NCBI GenBank assembly: GCA_964645765.1
Contig: CAZYBE010000011.1
Span: 29,355 to 93,354 of the forward strand
DNA from: CAZGMN01 sp964645765
GTDB taxonomy: Bacteria > Acidobacteriota > Aminicenantia > Aminicenantales > Aminicenantaceae
Length of the DNA stretch: 64,000 nucleotides
Direction: 5' to 3'
The position numbers were made by a program, and so were the translations under genes. Position 1 is the first letter of the stretch, and every line of letters begins with the position of its first letter. Below, one piece after another: positions 25,522-33,070 of the stretch. The notes under the pieces are model-generated. The model saw only the letters and a list, made by a program, of their open reading frames with translations, did no database searches and was not told the DNA's origin.

Positions 25522-26739
25522 TTGTCTATAATTAAAAAATACATCGAACGGCCGGAATACATTAAACGTATCACTCCTTTTGTTGACAAGCCCACCATCA
25601 AAATTCTCGTGGGACAACGTCGGGTCGGCAAGAGCTTCCTTCTTTACCAGATCATGGATGCGCTAAGGAAAAGGGGCATCCCCGAGAGTCGAATCGTTTA
25701 CATCAACAAAGAGCTGCATGACTTTGAAGACATCAGAAACGACCGCGATCTCATAGCCTATATAGACCGTCAGTGCAGGACAGGGAAGACGCTCCGTCAT
25801 GTTTTCATCGATCAAGTCCAGGACATCGCGCATTTCGAGAGAGCTCTTAAATCGCTGATCGCTGCCGGTGGGACCGACCTCTATTGCACCGGGAGCGACG
25901 CCCGAATGCTTTCAGGAGAGCTGGCGACCGATCTCAATGGCCGCTATGTAGAAACAGTTATTCACGCCCTGTCTTATTTAGAGTTTCTTGATTTTCACCG
26001 ATTAGAATCCTCTACAAAATCCCTCGAGGCCTACATACGGTTGGGCGGTCTTCCGTTCCTGATCCATCTCCCTCTTAAAGAATCGACAGCCTACGACTAT
26101 CTGCGCAATATTTACGGCACAATCCTATTCAAGGATGTTATCCGCCGGCACCGCATCAGGAATCCGGCCTTTCTTGAGCGGCTCGTCCTCTTCCTTGCCG
26201 ATAATACAGGCAACCTTGTCTCGGCCAAAAAAATCAGTGATTTTCTTAAGTCACAAAGGATGAAGATCTCCCCGAATCTTGTCCTGGACTATCTCGCCCA
26301 CTTAGCTCAATCCTACTTTGTCCATCAAGTGCGCCGCTCCGACGCGTATGGGAAAAAAATATTCGAGATCGGCGAAAAATACTATTTCGAGGACCTCGGG
26401 CTGCGACATGCGCTCGTAGGCTACCGCCAGGCAGACATCCAAAAAGTCATCGAGAACCTCGTTTTCATGCATATGAAAATCGCCGGATACGATGTAACCA
26501 TTGGGAAGCTCAATGGGGGAGAGATCGACTTCATCTGCAGGAGACGTGATGAGAAGATCTATATTCAGACGGCATACCTCCTTACCGACCAGAAGACTAA
26601 GGACCGGGAATTTTGGCGCCTTCTGAATATAAAAGACGATTATCCCAAATTCGTTATCTCTATGGACCCGATGGCCAGCGGTGATATCCTGGGTATCCAG
26701 CATCTCTCCCTGATCAACTTTTTACAAAAAAAATGGTGA
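25522..26739 (+). CDS. AAA ATPase with DUF4143-type C-terminus
   Basis: 405 residues from the TTG at 25522, chosen because GGAGAGG lies 8 bases upstream; a TTG at 25501 has no site. The N-terminal ATPase (about 20-175) has Walker A GQRRVGKS at 31-38. Walker B reads VFIDQVQD at 94-101, where the family normally has D-E; the catalytic Glu is Gln here. Residues 175-405 match the DUF4143 pattern (YIRLGGLPF; YFEDLGLRHAL; EIDFICRRRDEKIYIQTAYLL), the last part resembling a PD-(D/E)xK nuclease-like fold. The role of the family is unknown. It is the only gene of the second islet. Confidence 0.85.
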   Translation: MSIIKKYIERPEYIKRITPFVDKPTIKILVGQRRVGKSFLLYQIMDALRKRGIPESRIVYINKELHDFEDIRNDRDLIAYIDRQCRTGKTLRHVFIDQVQDIAHFERALKSLIAAGGTDLYCTGSDARMLSGELATDLNGRYVETVIHALSYLEFLDFHRLESSTKSLEAYIRLGGLPFLIHLPLKESTAYDYLRNIYGTILFKDVIRRHRIRNPAFLERLVLFLADNTGNLVSAKKISDFLKSQRMKISPNLVLDYLAHLAQSYFVHQVRRSDAYGKKIFEIGEKYYFEDLGLRHALVGYRQADIQKVIENLVFMHMKIAGYDVTIGKLNGGEIDFICRRRDEKIYIQTAYLLTDQKTKDREFWRLLNIKDDYPKFVISMDPMASGDILGIQHLSLINFLQKKW

Positions 26740-26902
26740 AGGAGAAATAACTGTCCTGTGGCTAAAATTGTGGCTAAGCCCTGGATAAAAGAGGCAGAAC
26801 CAGGTTAAGAGAGGATAAAACAGGAAAAAATAGGCTGATTCAAGCGTATTGATAATAAAAACAATAAGATAGAAAAGACTTTTCAAGATTTTGTGCACTC
26901 TA

Positions 26903-26942
26903 CACACGGTAGAAGTCACAGGTCCAAGTCCTGTATCGCCCA
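26903..26942 (+). repeat. att-like core, copy 3 (tRNA-Val 3' fragment)
   Basis: A third 40-base copy of the tRNA-Val 3' half, with two substitutions. The match continues for several bases past the core (CTAACCTT against CCAACCTT in copy 1), as expected for the outer end of the integrated array. Confidence 0.8.
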
Positions 26943-27269
26943 CTAACCTTTACGCAAGATACTTACCTGCTTGGTGGCTTCCCCTTATACGTCAGGGGAG
27001 GTGGAAGGGATTAAAAGCTAAGACAGACGTCTTGAAAAATGTCTCAAGAAATTAAGCCCCGAAACGTCGTCCTGCTTTAGGCCTTCTTTTATTGCTAAGG
27101 GGGATAAGGGGGCATAACAAATTTTAGTTAGATTCTTGAGGGCGTTTCGGATTTTGCGCCATTGCGCCATCCATCAAAATGACAGGTGTGCTCAAAATGA
27201 CGAAATCGTCTTCATCAAATATTCACAATTTCTTCATATTTCCTTAACGCAGACGCGATACAGTGGAGT
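26943..27269. repeat. Noncoding block after the last tRNA fragment
   Basis: No gene is seen. A hairpin CCCCT/AGGGG lies near 26983-27000. CCGAAACG at 27059 is inverted as GCGTTTCGG at 27142-27150. The part from about 27104 resembles the sequence after the intact tRNA, including ATTCTTGAGGGCGTTTCGG and ACAGGTGTGCTCAAAAT, so this is probably the original chromosomal flank or its duplicate. Confidence 0.5.
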
Positions 27270-28298
27270 GTGAACAAGAAGCAAGTTTCCCTCCTGACTG
27301 AACGCCCGCAAGCCCGGAACCTCAATATCGAGGAAGCAAGAAATTTGTTGGCAGAGGGCTGGGTAGCTGCCGACCTCCATGTTCATACACTTCATTCGTA
27401 CGACGTCATCCCAACCCGGCTGGTGGATCCTTTGACGCTCTACCGGAAAGCGCGGCGGCTCGGCATGACCTATATCACCTTTACCGATCACGACTCTATG
27501 GACGCTTATGACCAAATCGGATGGACTCGAGAAGGCCTTGTCCCAGCCGTCGAGGTCACGATCTTGGATCCCGATAAAGTGGGGCACACTGTCCATATCA
27601 ATGTCTACGCTCTCGACCGCGGCCAATTTGGCGAAATCTTGAAAATCGCCCGTCTTGACCAGAACATCGAGCGGTTGGTTTCCTATTTGAAGGACGAGCA
27701 TCTCCCCTACACATTCAATCATCCGTTCTGGCACGAACCACGGGAGAAGCCCAATCTTCGGGCCATCCTCGATATCGCCGACCTCTTCCCCGTTTTGGAA
27801 TATAACATGGGACGGATCGCCCGAATTAATCGACAGGCGCTTAGGCTGGCCCAGGCGAGGAGGCGGGGCATCGTGGCGACGACGGATACCCACGTCGGCG
27901 AGATCGGCAGGGCTTTTACCATCGCCCGGGGCGACACATTCATGGAATTTTTTGACCAAATTCGATTGGGGCAATCCTTCATTGTTCCAGCCGACCTGAA
28001 CATCTCTCGCTTAAAGGGGGAAACGACAATCCGCATCCGCCAACTTTTTAATAAATCCGGCTGGCTATATGCCAAAGACTGGTTCGCAATTAACACCGGG
28101 AGTGCGATCCTCGACGGAATCATCGCTCGGCTGGCACAGGCACGCCCTGAGACACAGGGGCTCGCCAAAAAGATTCTCAAAATAATTCTAGAGGGCGCGT
28201 CCCGCTCAGGAATCCCCGGCTCTCTATATCTTCGATCCCAACAAAACCTAGCGGACCAAATTCACGGACTCCTGGAAAGTATGGAGACCGTTACTTGA
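27270..28298 (+). CDS. PHP-domain phosphoesterase
   Basis: 342 residues from a GTG at 27270. The PHP metal-binding set is complete: DLHVHT (His37, His39), TDHD (Asp73, His74), Glu95 in AVEVT, NHPFW (His151), Glu177 in LEYNMG, and TTDTHVG (Asp206, His208). PHP enzymes hydrolyse phosphoester bonds of small molecules or nucleic acids; the substrate here cannot be named. The C-terminal 120 residues are helical and unassigned. It is first in a three-gene operon with a calcineurin-like phosphatase and a LOG-type protein. The start is uncertain because GGAG overlaps it closely. Confidence 0.85.
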   Translation: MNKKQVSLLTERPQARNLNIEEARNLLAEGWVAADLHVHTLHSYDVIPTRLVDPLTLYRKARRLGMTYITFTDHDSMDAYDQIGWTREGLVPAVEVTILDPDKVGHTVHINVYALDRGQFGEILKIARLDQNIERLVSYLKDEHLPYTFNHPFWHEPREKPNLRAILDIADLFPVLEYNMGRIARINRQALRLAQARRRGIVATTDTHVGEIGRAFTIARGDTFMEFFDQIRLGQSFIVPADLNISRLKGETTIRIRQLFNKSGWLYAKDWFAINTGSAILDGIIARLAQARPETQGLAKKILKIILEGASRSGIPGSLYLRSQQNLADQIHGLLESMETVT

Positions 28299-28377
28299 CC
28301 CCATCTTTTTCTTGTCCAATGTAGTATAGTTAATAGAATAAAGCTTGTCATCAGCTAATAGATCGGAGGATCGAATA

Positions 28378-29088
28378 ATTATAGCGATATTCGGCGACGT
28401 ACACGGGAACATCGAAGCACTTCGAACAGCTTATCGAGCCGTGGAAATTAAGGCCGACAAGATATTTCATCTTGGCGACCTAGGGGGTTATGCTCCTTTT
28501 GTGAATGAAGTGGTAGACTTTTTGATTGAGCATAGCATAAATGGAGTCCAGGGCAACTATGATGACGCTGTGGCCAACGATAGGGAACACTGTGGCTGTA
28601 AATATGAAGATCCCGTTCAAGAACAGATGACAGCTCTCTCGTTCGAATGGACGAAGAAGCACACAACGCAGAAGACGAAGGAGTACTTGAAGGGCCTCCC
28701 GCCGGTGCTTCATTTCTTTACTCAAGGCAAGAAGATCTTACTGTTTCATGCGGCACCGCATAAGAACAATCTTTACTGGTACGAAGGTCGCCCAGAGAAG
28801 TTTTTCACGGAGATGGCCGAGAAGACCGACTCCGATATCCTCGTCTACGGCCATACGCACAAGCCGTATCGAAAGGACTTTGGAGGGAGGGTCTTTATTA
28901 ATGCCGGAAGCGTTGGGAAACCGAAGGACGGAGACCCGAGGGCATGCGTGGCTTTGATCGAGGTCACTCCCGATACGGTAAAGACAGATTTTGTAAGGAT
29001 CGAGTACGAGGTCGAAAAAACCGTCGCGGCCATCTTGGAACAGGGTTTACCTGCATATTTCGCTGAAAAATTAAGACAAGGGAGATAG
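28378..29088 (+). CDS. Calcineurin-like metallophosphatase
   Basis: 236 residues if it starts at the ATT at 28378, which gives the usual family N-terminus MIAIFGDVHGN and lies 7 bases after a perfect GGAGGA. The alternative TTG at 28345 has no site and adds 11 residues not typical of the family. All metal motifs are present: GDVHGN, GDLGGY, GNYD, His in LFHAAPH and GHTHKPY. The layout resembles the small MJ0936/YfcE-type phosphodiesterases. It is the second gene of the operon, 79 bases after the PHP gene. Confidence 0.85.
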   Translation: MIAIFGDVHGNIEALRTAYRAVEIKADKIFHLGDLGGYAPFVNEVVDFLIEHSINGVQGNYDDAVANDREHCGCKYEDPVQEQMTALSFEWTKKHTTQKTKEYLKGLPPVLHFFTQGKKILLFHAAPHKNNLYWYEGRPEKFFTEMAEKTDSDILVYGHTHKPYRKDFGGRVFINAGSVGKPKDGDPRACVALIEVTPDTVKTDFVRIEYEVEKTVAAILEQGLPAYFAEKLRQGR

Positions 29089-29144
29089 CCCTGAAAAATA
29101 AATACTGTCTTTACGTCGGGAATGATTCATGAGGGAAAGGTACC

Positions 29145-30185
29145 ATGGCGGACGCTAAGCTGCATAAGACCGATGAGGCACTCAAAGCGGCGCAAAAGAT
29201 ATTGGCAGCCGAGGGAAAAGACCTGCGGGCCTCGCTTTACCGGGATATTTTTCTCAATGCGCTGAAGTGCCAACGGGATGAACTTGATATTTTGGACCTG
29301 AAGATCATCAACCGCGCCCTGGCCGAGTTCCGGCATGCCGCATGCGTATTCAAACCGTACAGACCGCTCCGCAAGGTTTCCATCTTCGGTTCGGCTCGCG
29401 AACCCAAGGGAAGTCCCTACTACAAGCTGGCGGTAAGATTCGCTCGTCGTCTGGTCGAGAAAGGCTTTATGGTCATCACCGGAGCGGCATCAGGCATTAT
29501 GAAAGCCGGGATCGAGGGAGCCGGACTTCGGAACAGCTTTGGAGTGAATATCCTCCTGCCCTTTGAGAGAGGGCTGGCTAAAATCATCCGAGACGATCCG
29601 AAAGTCGTCAGGTTTAAATACTTTTTCACGCGCAAAATATTTTTTGTGATGGAAGCCGATGCGGTCACCCTATTCCCCGGCGGCTTTGGCACGCACGATG
29701 AAGGATTTGAGGTGTTAACGTTGCTTCAAACTGGGAAAGCGCCGCCCATGCCCATTATCCTTATGGAACTTCCTGGAGAAGATTACTGGGAAACTTGGGA
29801 TCGATTTATAAGACGGCAGTTACTGGCCCGGGGTTTCATATCTGCGGAGGACTTGAGTTTCTATAAAATTGCACGGTATCCTGAAGAAGCTATAGACTGG
29901 ATCACCTCTTATTATTCAACGTATCACTCCCTGCGCCAGGTCAGAGACAAGCTTGTGATCAGGTTGGAAAAGGAACTCAAAGACGCTCATGTCAGAAGAT
30001 TAAACGATATGTTCCAGGACCTCATTGAATCGGGGAAAATTTTCAAAACGCGGGCGCTTCCCGAAGAGAAAGACGAACCAAATCTCAGGTCAAAACCCAG
30101 GATTGCTTTCGCTTATAACCGAAAAAGCGCGGGGCGCCTTAATAAAATGATTTTGACGATCAATAGAATGGGCCGCTTGGCATAA
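29145..30185 (+). CDS. LOG-family (lysine decarboxylase-like) Rossmann protein, long form
   Basis: 346 residues. The LOG core spans about 75-265: FGSAR (81-85), ITGAASGIMKA, and the signature PGGFGTHDE at 178-186. Short LOG proteins are nucleoside-monophosphate phosphoribohydrolases; this one has an extra helical 70-residue N-terminus and an 80-residue C-terminus, so its substrate may differ. It is the last of the three-gene operon, with GAGGGAAAGG before the ATG. The company of two phosphoesterases suggests nucleotide turnover or signalling. Confidence 0.8.
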   Translation: MADAKLHKTDEALKAAQKILAAEGKDLRASLYRDIFLNALKCQRDELDILDLKIINRALAEFRHAACVFKPYRPLRKVSIFGSAREPKGSPYYKLAVRFARRLVEKGFMVITGAASGIMKAGIEGAGLRNSFGVNILLPFERGLAKIIRDDPKVVRFKYFFTRKIFFVMEADAVTLFPGGFGTHDEGFEVLTLLQTGKAPPMPIILMELPGEDYWETWDRFIRRQLLARGFISAEDLSFYKIARYPEEAIDWITSYYSTYHSLRQVRDKLVIRLEKELKDAHVRRLNDMFQDLIESGKIFKTRALPEEKDEPNLRSKPRIAFAYNRKSAGRLNKMILTINRMGRLA

Positions 30186-30221
30186 TAGAGGGAGTGATCA
30201 AAGCTATAATAAGGGAATTTC

Positions 30222-31583
30222 TCAGACTAATCCTTGTTCCATCATGGCGCGGGCAACTTTCAGGAAACCGCCGATGTTGGCACCGTGGACATAATTGCCC
30301 GGGGCACCGTATGCTTCTGCGGCCTCGACACAGGTCTTATGAATGCTCTTCATAATCTGATGCAGCCTGCGGTCGACCTCTTCCCTCGACCAGCTCATCC
30401 TCATGCTGTTCTGCGACATCTCGAGCCCGGAAGTGGCTACGCCGCCGGCGTTGGCCGCCTTGCCTGGGCCAAAAAGGATCTTGGCATCGAGAAAAATATC
30501 CACACCCTCAGCCGTTGTCGGCATGTTGGCGCCCTCGGCGACCACATAGACGCCGTTCTTGATCAAGTTTTTCGCGTCTTTGGCATTAATTTCGTTCTGA
30601 GTGGCGCTCGGAAAAGCGCAGTCTGCCTTGATGTTCCAGACTGGATTGTAGTCCATGTCCGGCGTCAACGGTGTATAAGTCACGCCCTTGAACTTGTCGG
30701 CATATTCTTTGATCCGGCCGCGCCTGACATTCTTCAAATCCATGACGAAGTTAAGCTTCTTGGCATCGATTCCCGCAGGGTCGAGGATAAAGCCGTTTGA
30801 GTCTGACAGAGTAATAACCTTTCCGCCGAGCTCGTTGATTTTTTCAACCGTATACTGGGCGACATTGCCGCTGCCGGAGACGAGGCATTTCTTGCCTTCG
30901 AGACTCTGATTTCTCGTGGCCAGCATCTCAGCGGCAAAGTAGACGGCACCGTAGCCCGTGGCTTCGGGACGGATGAGCGAGCCGCCCCAGTCCAATCCCT
31001 TACCTGTTAACACACCTGTCACCTCATTCCTCAGCTTTCGATATTGACCGTATAAAAAGCCAATCTCGCGTCCGCCCACTCCAATATCGCCGGCAGGAAT
31101 GTCGGTGTCCGGACCAATGTGCCGGTAGAGCTCGTTCATAAAGCTCTGACAGAGGTGCATGACTTCGTTATCACTTTTCCCCTTGGGGTCGAAATCGCAA
31201 CCGCCCTTCCCTCCGCCCATGGGCAGGGTCGTAAGGGCATTCTTGAACACTTGCTCGAAGGCGAGAAACTTCAGAATGCCCAGGTTGACCGTGGGATGAA
31301 AGCGCAGGCCGCCTTTGTAAGGGCCAATGGCGCTGTTCATCTGAATCCTGTAGCCACGATTGACATGAACCTCGCCAGCATCGTCCATCCAAGTCACACG
31401 GAACATGAGAACCCTCTCCGGCTCGGCTATTCTCTCCAACATCTTGACCTTGCGATATTCGGGGTGACGCTCGAGGGCCAGGGAGACGGAGTTCACAACT
31501 TCATAAACAGCTTGATGGAACTCGGGTTGAGCAGGATTCTTGGCTTTAATCTCATCCATGAAATCTTTTGTATAATTGCTCAT
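30222..31583 (-). CDS. gdhA: Glutamate dehydrogenase, NADP-type
   Basis: 453 residues, the usual length of hexameric bacterial GdhA. It converts 2-oxoglutarate and ammonia to glutamate with NAD(P)H in the cytoplasm. Substrate and catalytic residues are all present: Lys90 in GPYKGG, Lys114 in FKNAL, catalytic Lys126 in PMGGGKGG and Asp166 in DIPAGDIGVG. The Rossmann motif is GSGNVAQ. It is transcribed away from the second dehydrogenase gene at 31784, and the two share a 200-bp control region. Confidence 0.95.
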   Translation of the reverse strand: MSNYTKDFMDEIKAKNPAQPEFHQAVYEVVNSVSLALERHPEYRKVKMLERIAEPERVLMFRVTWMDDAGEVHVNRGYRIQMNSAIGPYKGGLRFHPTVNLGILKFLAFEQVFKNALTTLPMGGGKGGCDFDPKGKSDNEVMHLCQSFMNELYRHIGPDTDIPAGDIGVGGREIGFLYGQYRKLRNEVTGVLTGKGLDWGGSLIRPEATGYGAVYFAAEMLATRNQSLEGKKCLVSGSGNVAQYTVEKINELGGKVITLSDSNGFILDPAGIDAKKLNFVMDLKNVRRGRIKEYADKFKGVTYTPLTPDMDYNPVWNIKADCAFPSATQNEINAKDAKNLIKNGVYVVAEGANMPTTAEGVDIFLDAKILFGPGKAANAGGVATSGLEMSQNSMRMSWSREEVDRRLHQIMKSIHKTCVEAAEAYGAPGNYVHGANIGGFLKVARAMMEQGLV

Positions 31584-31660
31584 AAAAACTCCTTTATTAT
31601 GAAATTATAGTATATTATGATTTATACGTATCCTTTCTTCAAATATCTTAAAATTGTTAT

Positions 31661-31703
31661 GGATTTATTTGGATTCAATTTGGATTTTAATAAAAAAATC
31701 CAA
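31661..31703. promoter_or_regulatory. Repeated GGATT motif between the dehydrogenase genes
   Basis: GGATTT, GGATTC and GGATTT start at 31661, 31671 and 31682 (10- and 11-bp steps). The last is part of a 9-bp inverted repeat, TTGGATTTT (31680) with AAAATCCAA (31695-31703). It sits between two divergent genes and could be bound by an OmpR-type regulator, possibly the orphan one at 38949. Confidence 0.4.
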
Positions 31704-31725
31704 CCGTTCCGTAGCCGGCGCTTGC

Positions 31726-31754
31726 TTGACTTTTATAAAAGCAAGGCTTATTTT
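31726..31754 (+). promoter_or_regulatory. Candidate promoter of the dehydrogenase/dikinase operon
   Basis: TTGACT at 31726 and TATTTT at 31749 are separated by 17 bp, matching a sigma-70-type promoter. AAAAAGGAT lies shortly before the ATG at 31784. Confidence 0.45.
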
Positions 31755-31783
31755 TTATAAAGAAAATAAAAAGGATAAATATT

Positions 31784-33070
31784 ATGAACAAAGAATCCTT
31801 TAATCCCTTTGTCCTGGCTCAATTCCAATTCGACAGGACTGCGGATTGGCTCAGCCTGGACTTACCAACCAGAGAGCTGTTGCGTGTTCCGATGAAAGAA
31901 TATCAATTCCTCATTCCCCTTCGCTTGGATGACGGGAGTGTCAAGGTCTTCCGCGGCTTCCGCGTGGTCCATAACGATGCCCGAGGAGCCGGCAAGGGAG
32001 GTATTCGTTTCCATCCTCATCAGACCATTGACACCATCCGCGCCCTGGCAATGTGGATGACCTGGAAATGCGCCCTGATGGACCTTCCCTTGGGTGGCAG
32101 CAGCGGAGGGGTAGCCTGTGATCCTCACTACTTAAGCCTTCGAGAGCAGGAGCATCTCTGCCGGGGCTGGGTTAGGCAGCTGGCCAGGGACCTTGGTCCG
32201 CAGGTCGATGTTCCCGCGCCTGAGCTCATGACCAGCGCGCAGCACATGCTCTGGATGCTGGACGAGTACGAGGCTCTCCGCGGGGAGAAAACCCCGGGAT
32301 TTATTACCGGCAAGCCTGTAGGGATGGGAGGATCTCTCGGCAGAGTGGAAGCTGCGGGTTTTGGCCTCGTCTTTTCCCTGCGCGAGGCCCTGAAAGAAAT
32401 GAAGATGAAGCCGGACGGCACGACTGCCAGTGTCCAGGGGTTCGGCAATGTGGCTCAGCATGCTGTCCGACTCTTCGAACAGGTTGGCGGCAAAGTGACC
32501 TGCGTTTCTTGCTGGGATCAGAAAGACGCAACGCCCTATGCTTATAAAAAAGAATCCGGCATCGAGCTCGAAGCCCTGGCTGGCATCACGGACCGCTTCG
32601 GCGGGATCGATAAAGAGAGTGCCCGGAAGATGGGGTATGAAGTCCTTCCCGGAGAGGCCTGGCTCGCTCAGGATGTGGACATCTTGATTCCGGCGGCTGT
32701 CGAGAATCAAATCACAGATAAGAATGTGCAAACAATCCGCCCGCGCGTCAGAATCATCGCCGAGGGAGCCAACGGCCCCACCACCTTCGAAGCCGACAGA
32801 GTCATCGCTGAGCGGGGTATCCTCGTCATTCCTGATATTCTCGCCAACGCCGGTGGTGTGACCTGCAGCTATTTCGAGCAGGTCCAGAGCAACATGAACT
32901 ATTATTGGGAGAAAGACGAGGTTCTCGGCAAGCTGGATGTCAAAATAACCTCTGCCTTCAACGCTGTCCTCGAATTCGCCAAAAAAAAGAAGCTTTCCAT
33001 GCGGGAGGCGGCTTTTTCTATCGCCGTGGCCCGGGTGGCCCAAGCCTGCAAGGACCGAGGTTGGGTTTAA
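31784..33070 (+). CDS. Glu/Leu/Phe/Val dehydrogenase homologue lacking catalytic residues
   Basis: 428 residues with the full family fold: Lys71 in GAGKGGIRFHP, Lys95 in MTWKCAL, Rossmann motif QGFGNVAQH and AEGANGPTT. But the catalytic loop reads LPLGGSSGG where GGGKGG is expected, so the catalytic Lys is Ser107, and the catalytic Asp of PAPD is Glu147 (VPAPELMT). By analogy with paired dehydrogenases in which one chain is regulatory, it may be a non-catalytic or differently acting subunit. It is first in an operon with two dikinase-like genes and divergent from a normal gdhA. Confidence 0.85.
   Translation: MNKESFNPFVLAQFQFDRTADWLSLDLPTRELLRVPMKEYQFLIPLRLDDGSVKVFRGFRVVHNDARGAGKGGIRFHPHQTIDTIRALAMWMTWKCALMDLPLGGSSGGVACDPHYLSLREQEHLCRGWVRQLARDLGPQVDVPAPELMTSAQHMLWMLDEYEALRGEKTPGFITGKPVGMGGSLGRVEAAGFGLVFSLREALKEMKMKPDGTTASVQGFGNVAQHAVRLFEQVGGKVTCVSCWDQKDATPYAYKKESGIELEALAGITDRFGGIDKESARKMGYEVLPGEAWLAQDVDILIPAAVENQITDKNVQTIRPRVRIIAEGANGPTTFEADRVIAERGILVIPDILANAGGVTCSYFEQVQSNMNYYWEKDEVLGKLDVKITSAFNAVLEFAKKKKLSMREAAFSIAVARVAQACKDRGWV

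Noticed and set aside
26722..26943. Minus-strand ORF starting MGDTGLGPVTSTVCR
   Set aside because: It is the antisense translation of the third tRNA fragment followed by random hydrophobic text.
32905..33060. Upstream extension of dikinase-like protein 1
   Set aside because: The first 52 residues of the long frame lie wholly inside the dehydrogenase gene and do not resemble the family; starts at 33061 or 33073 fit better.
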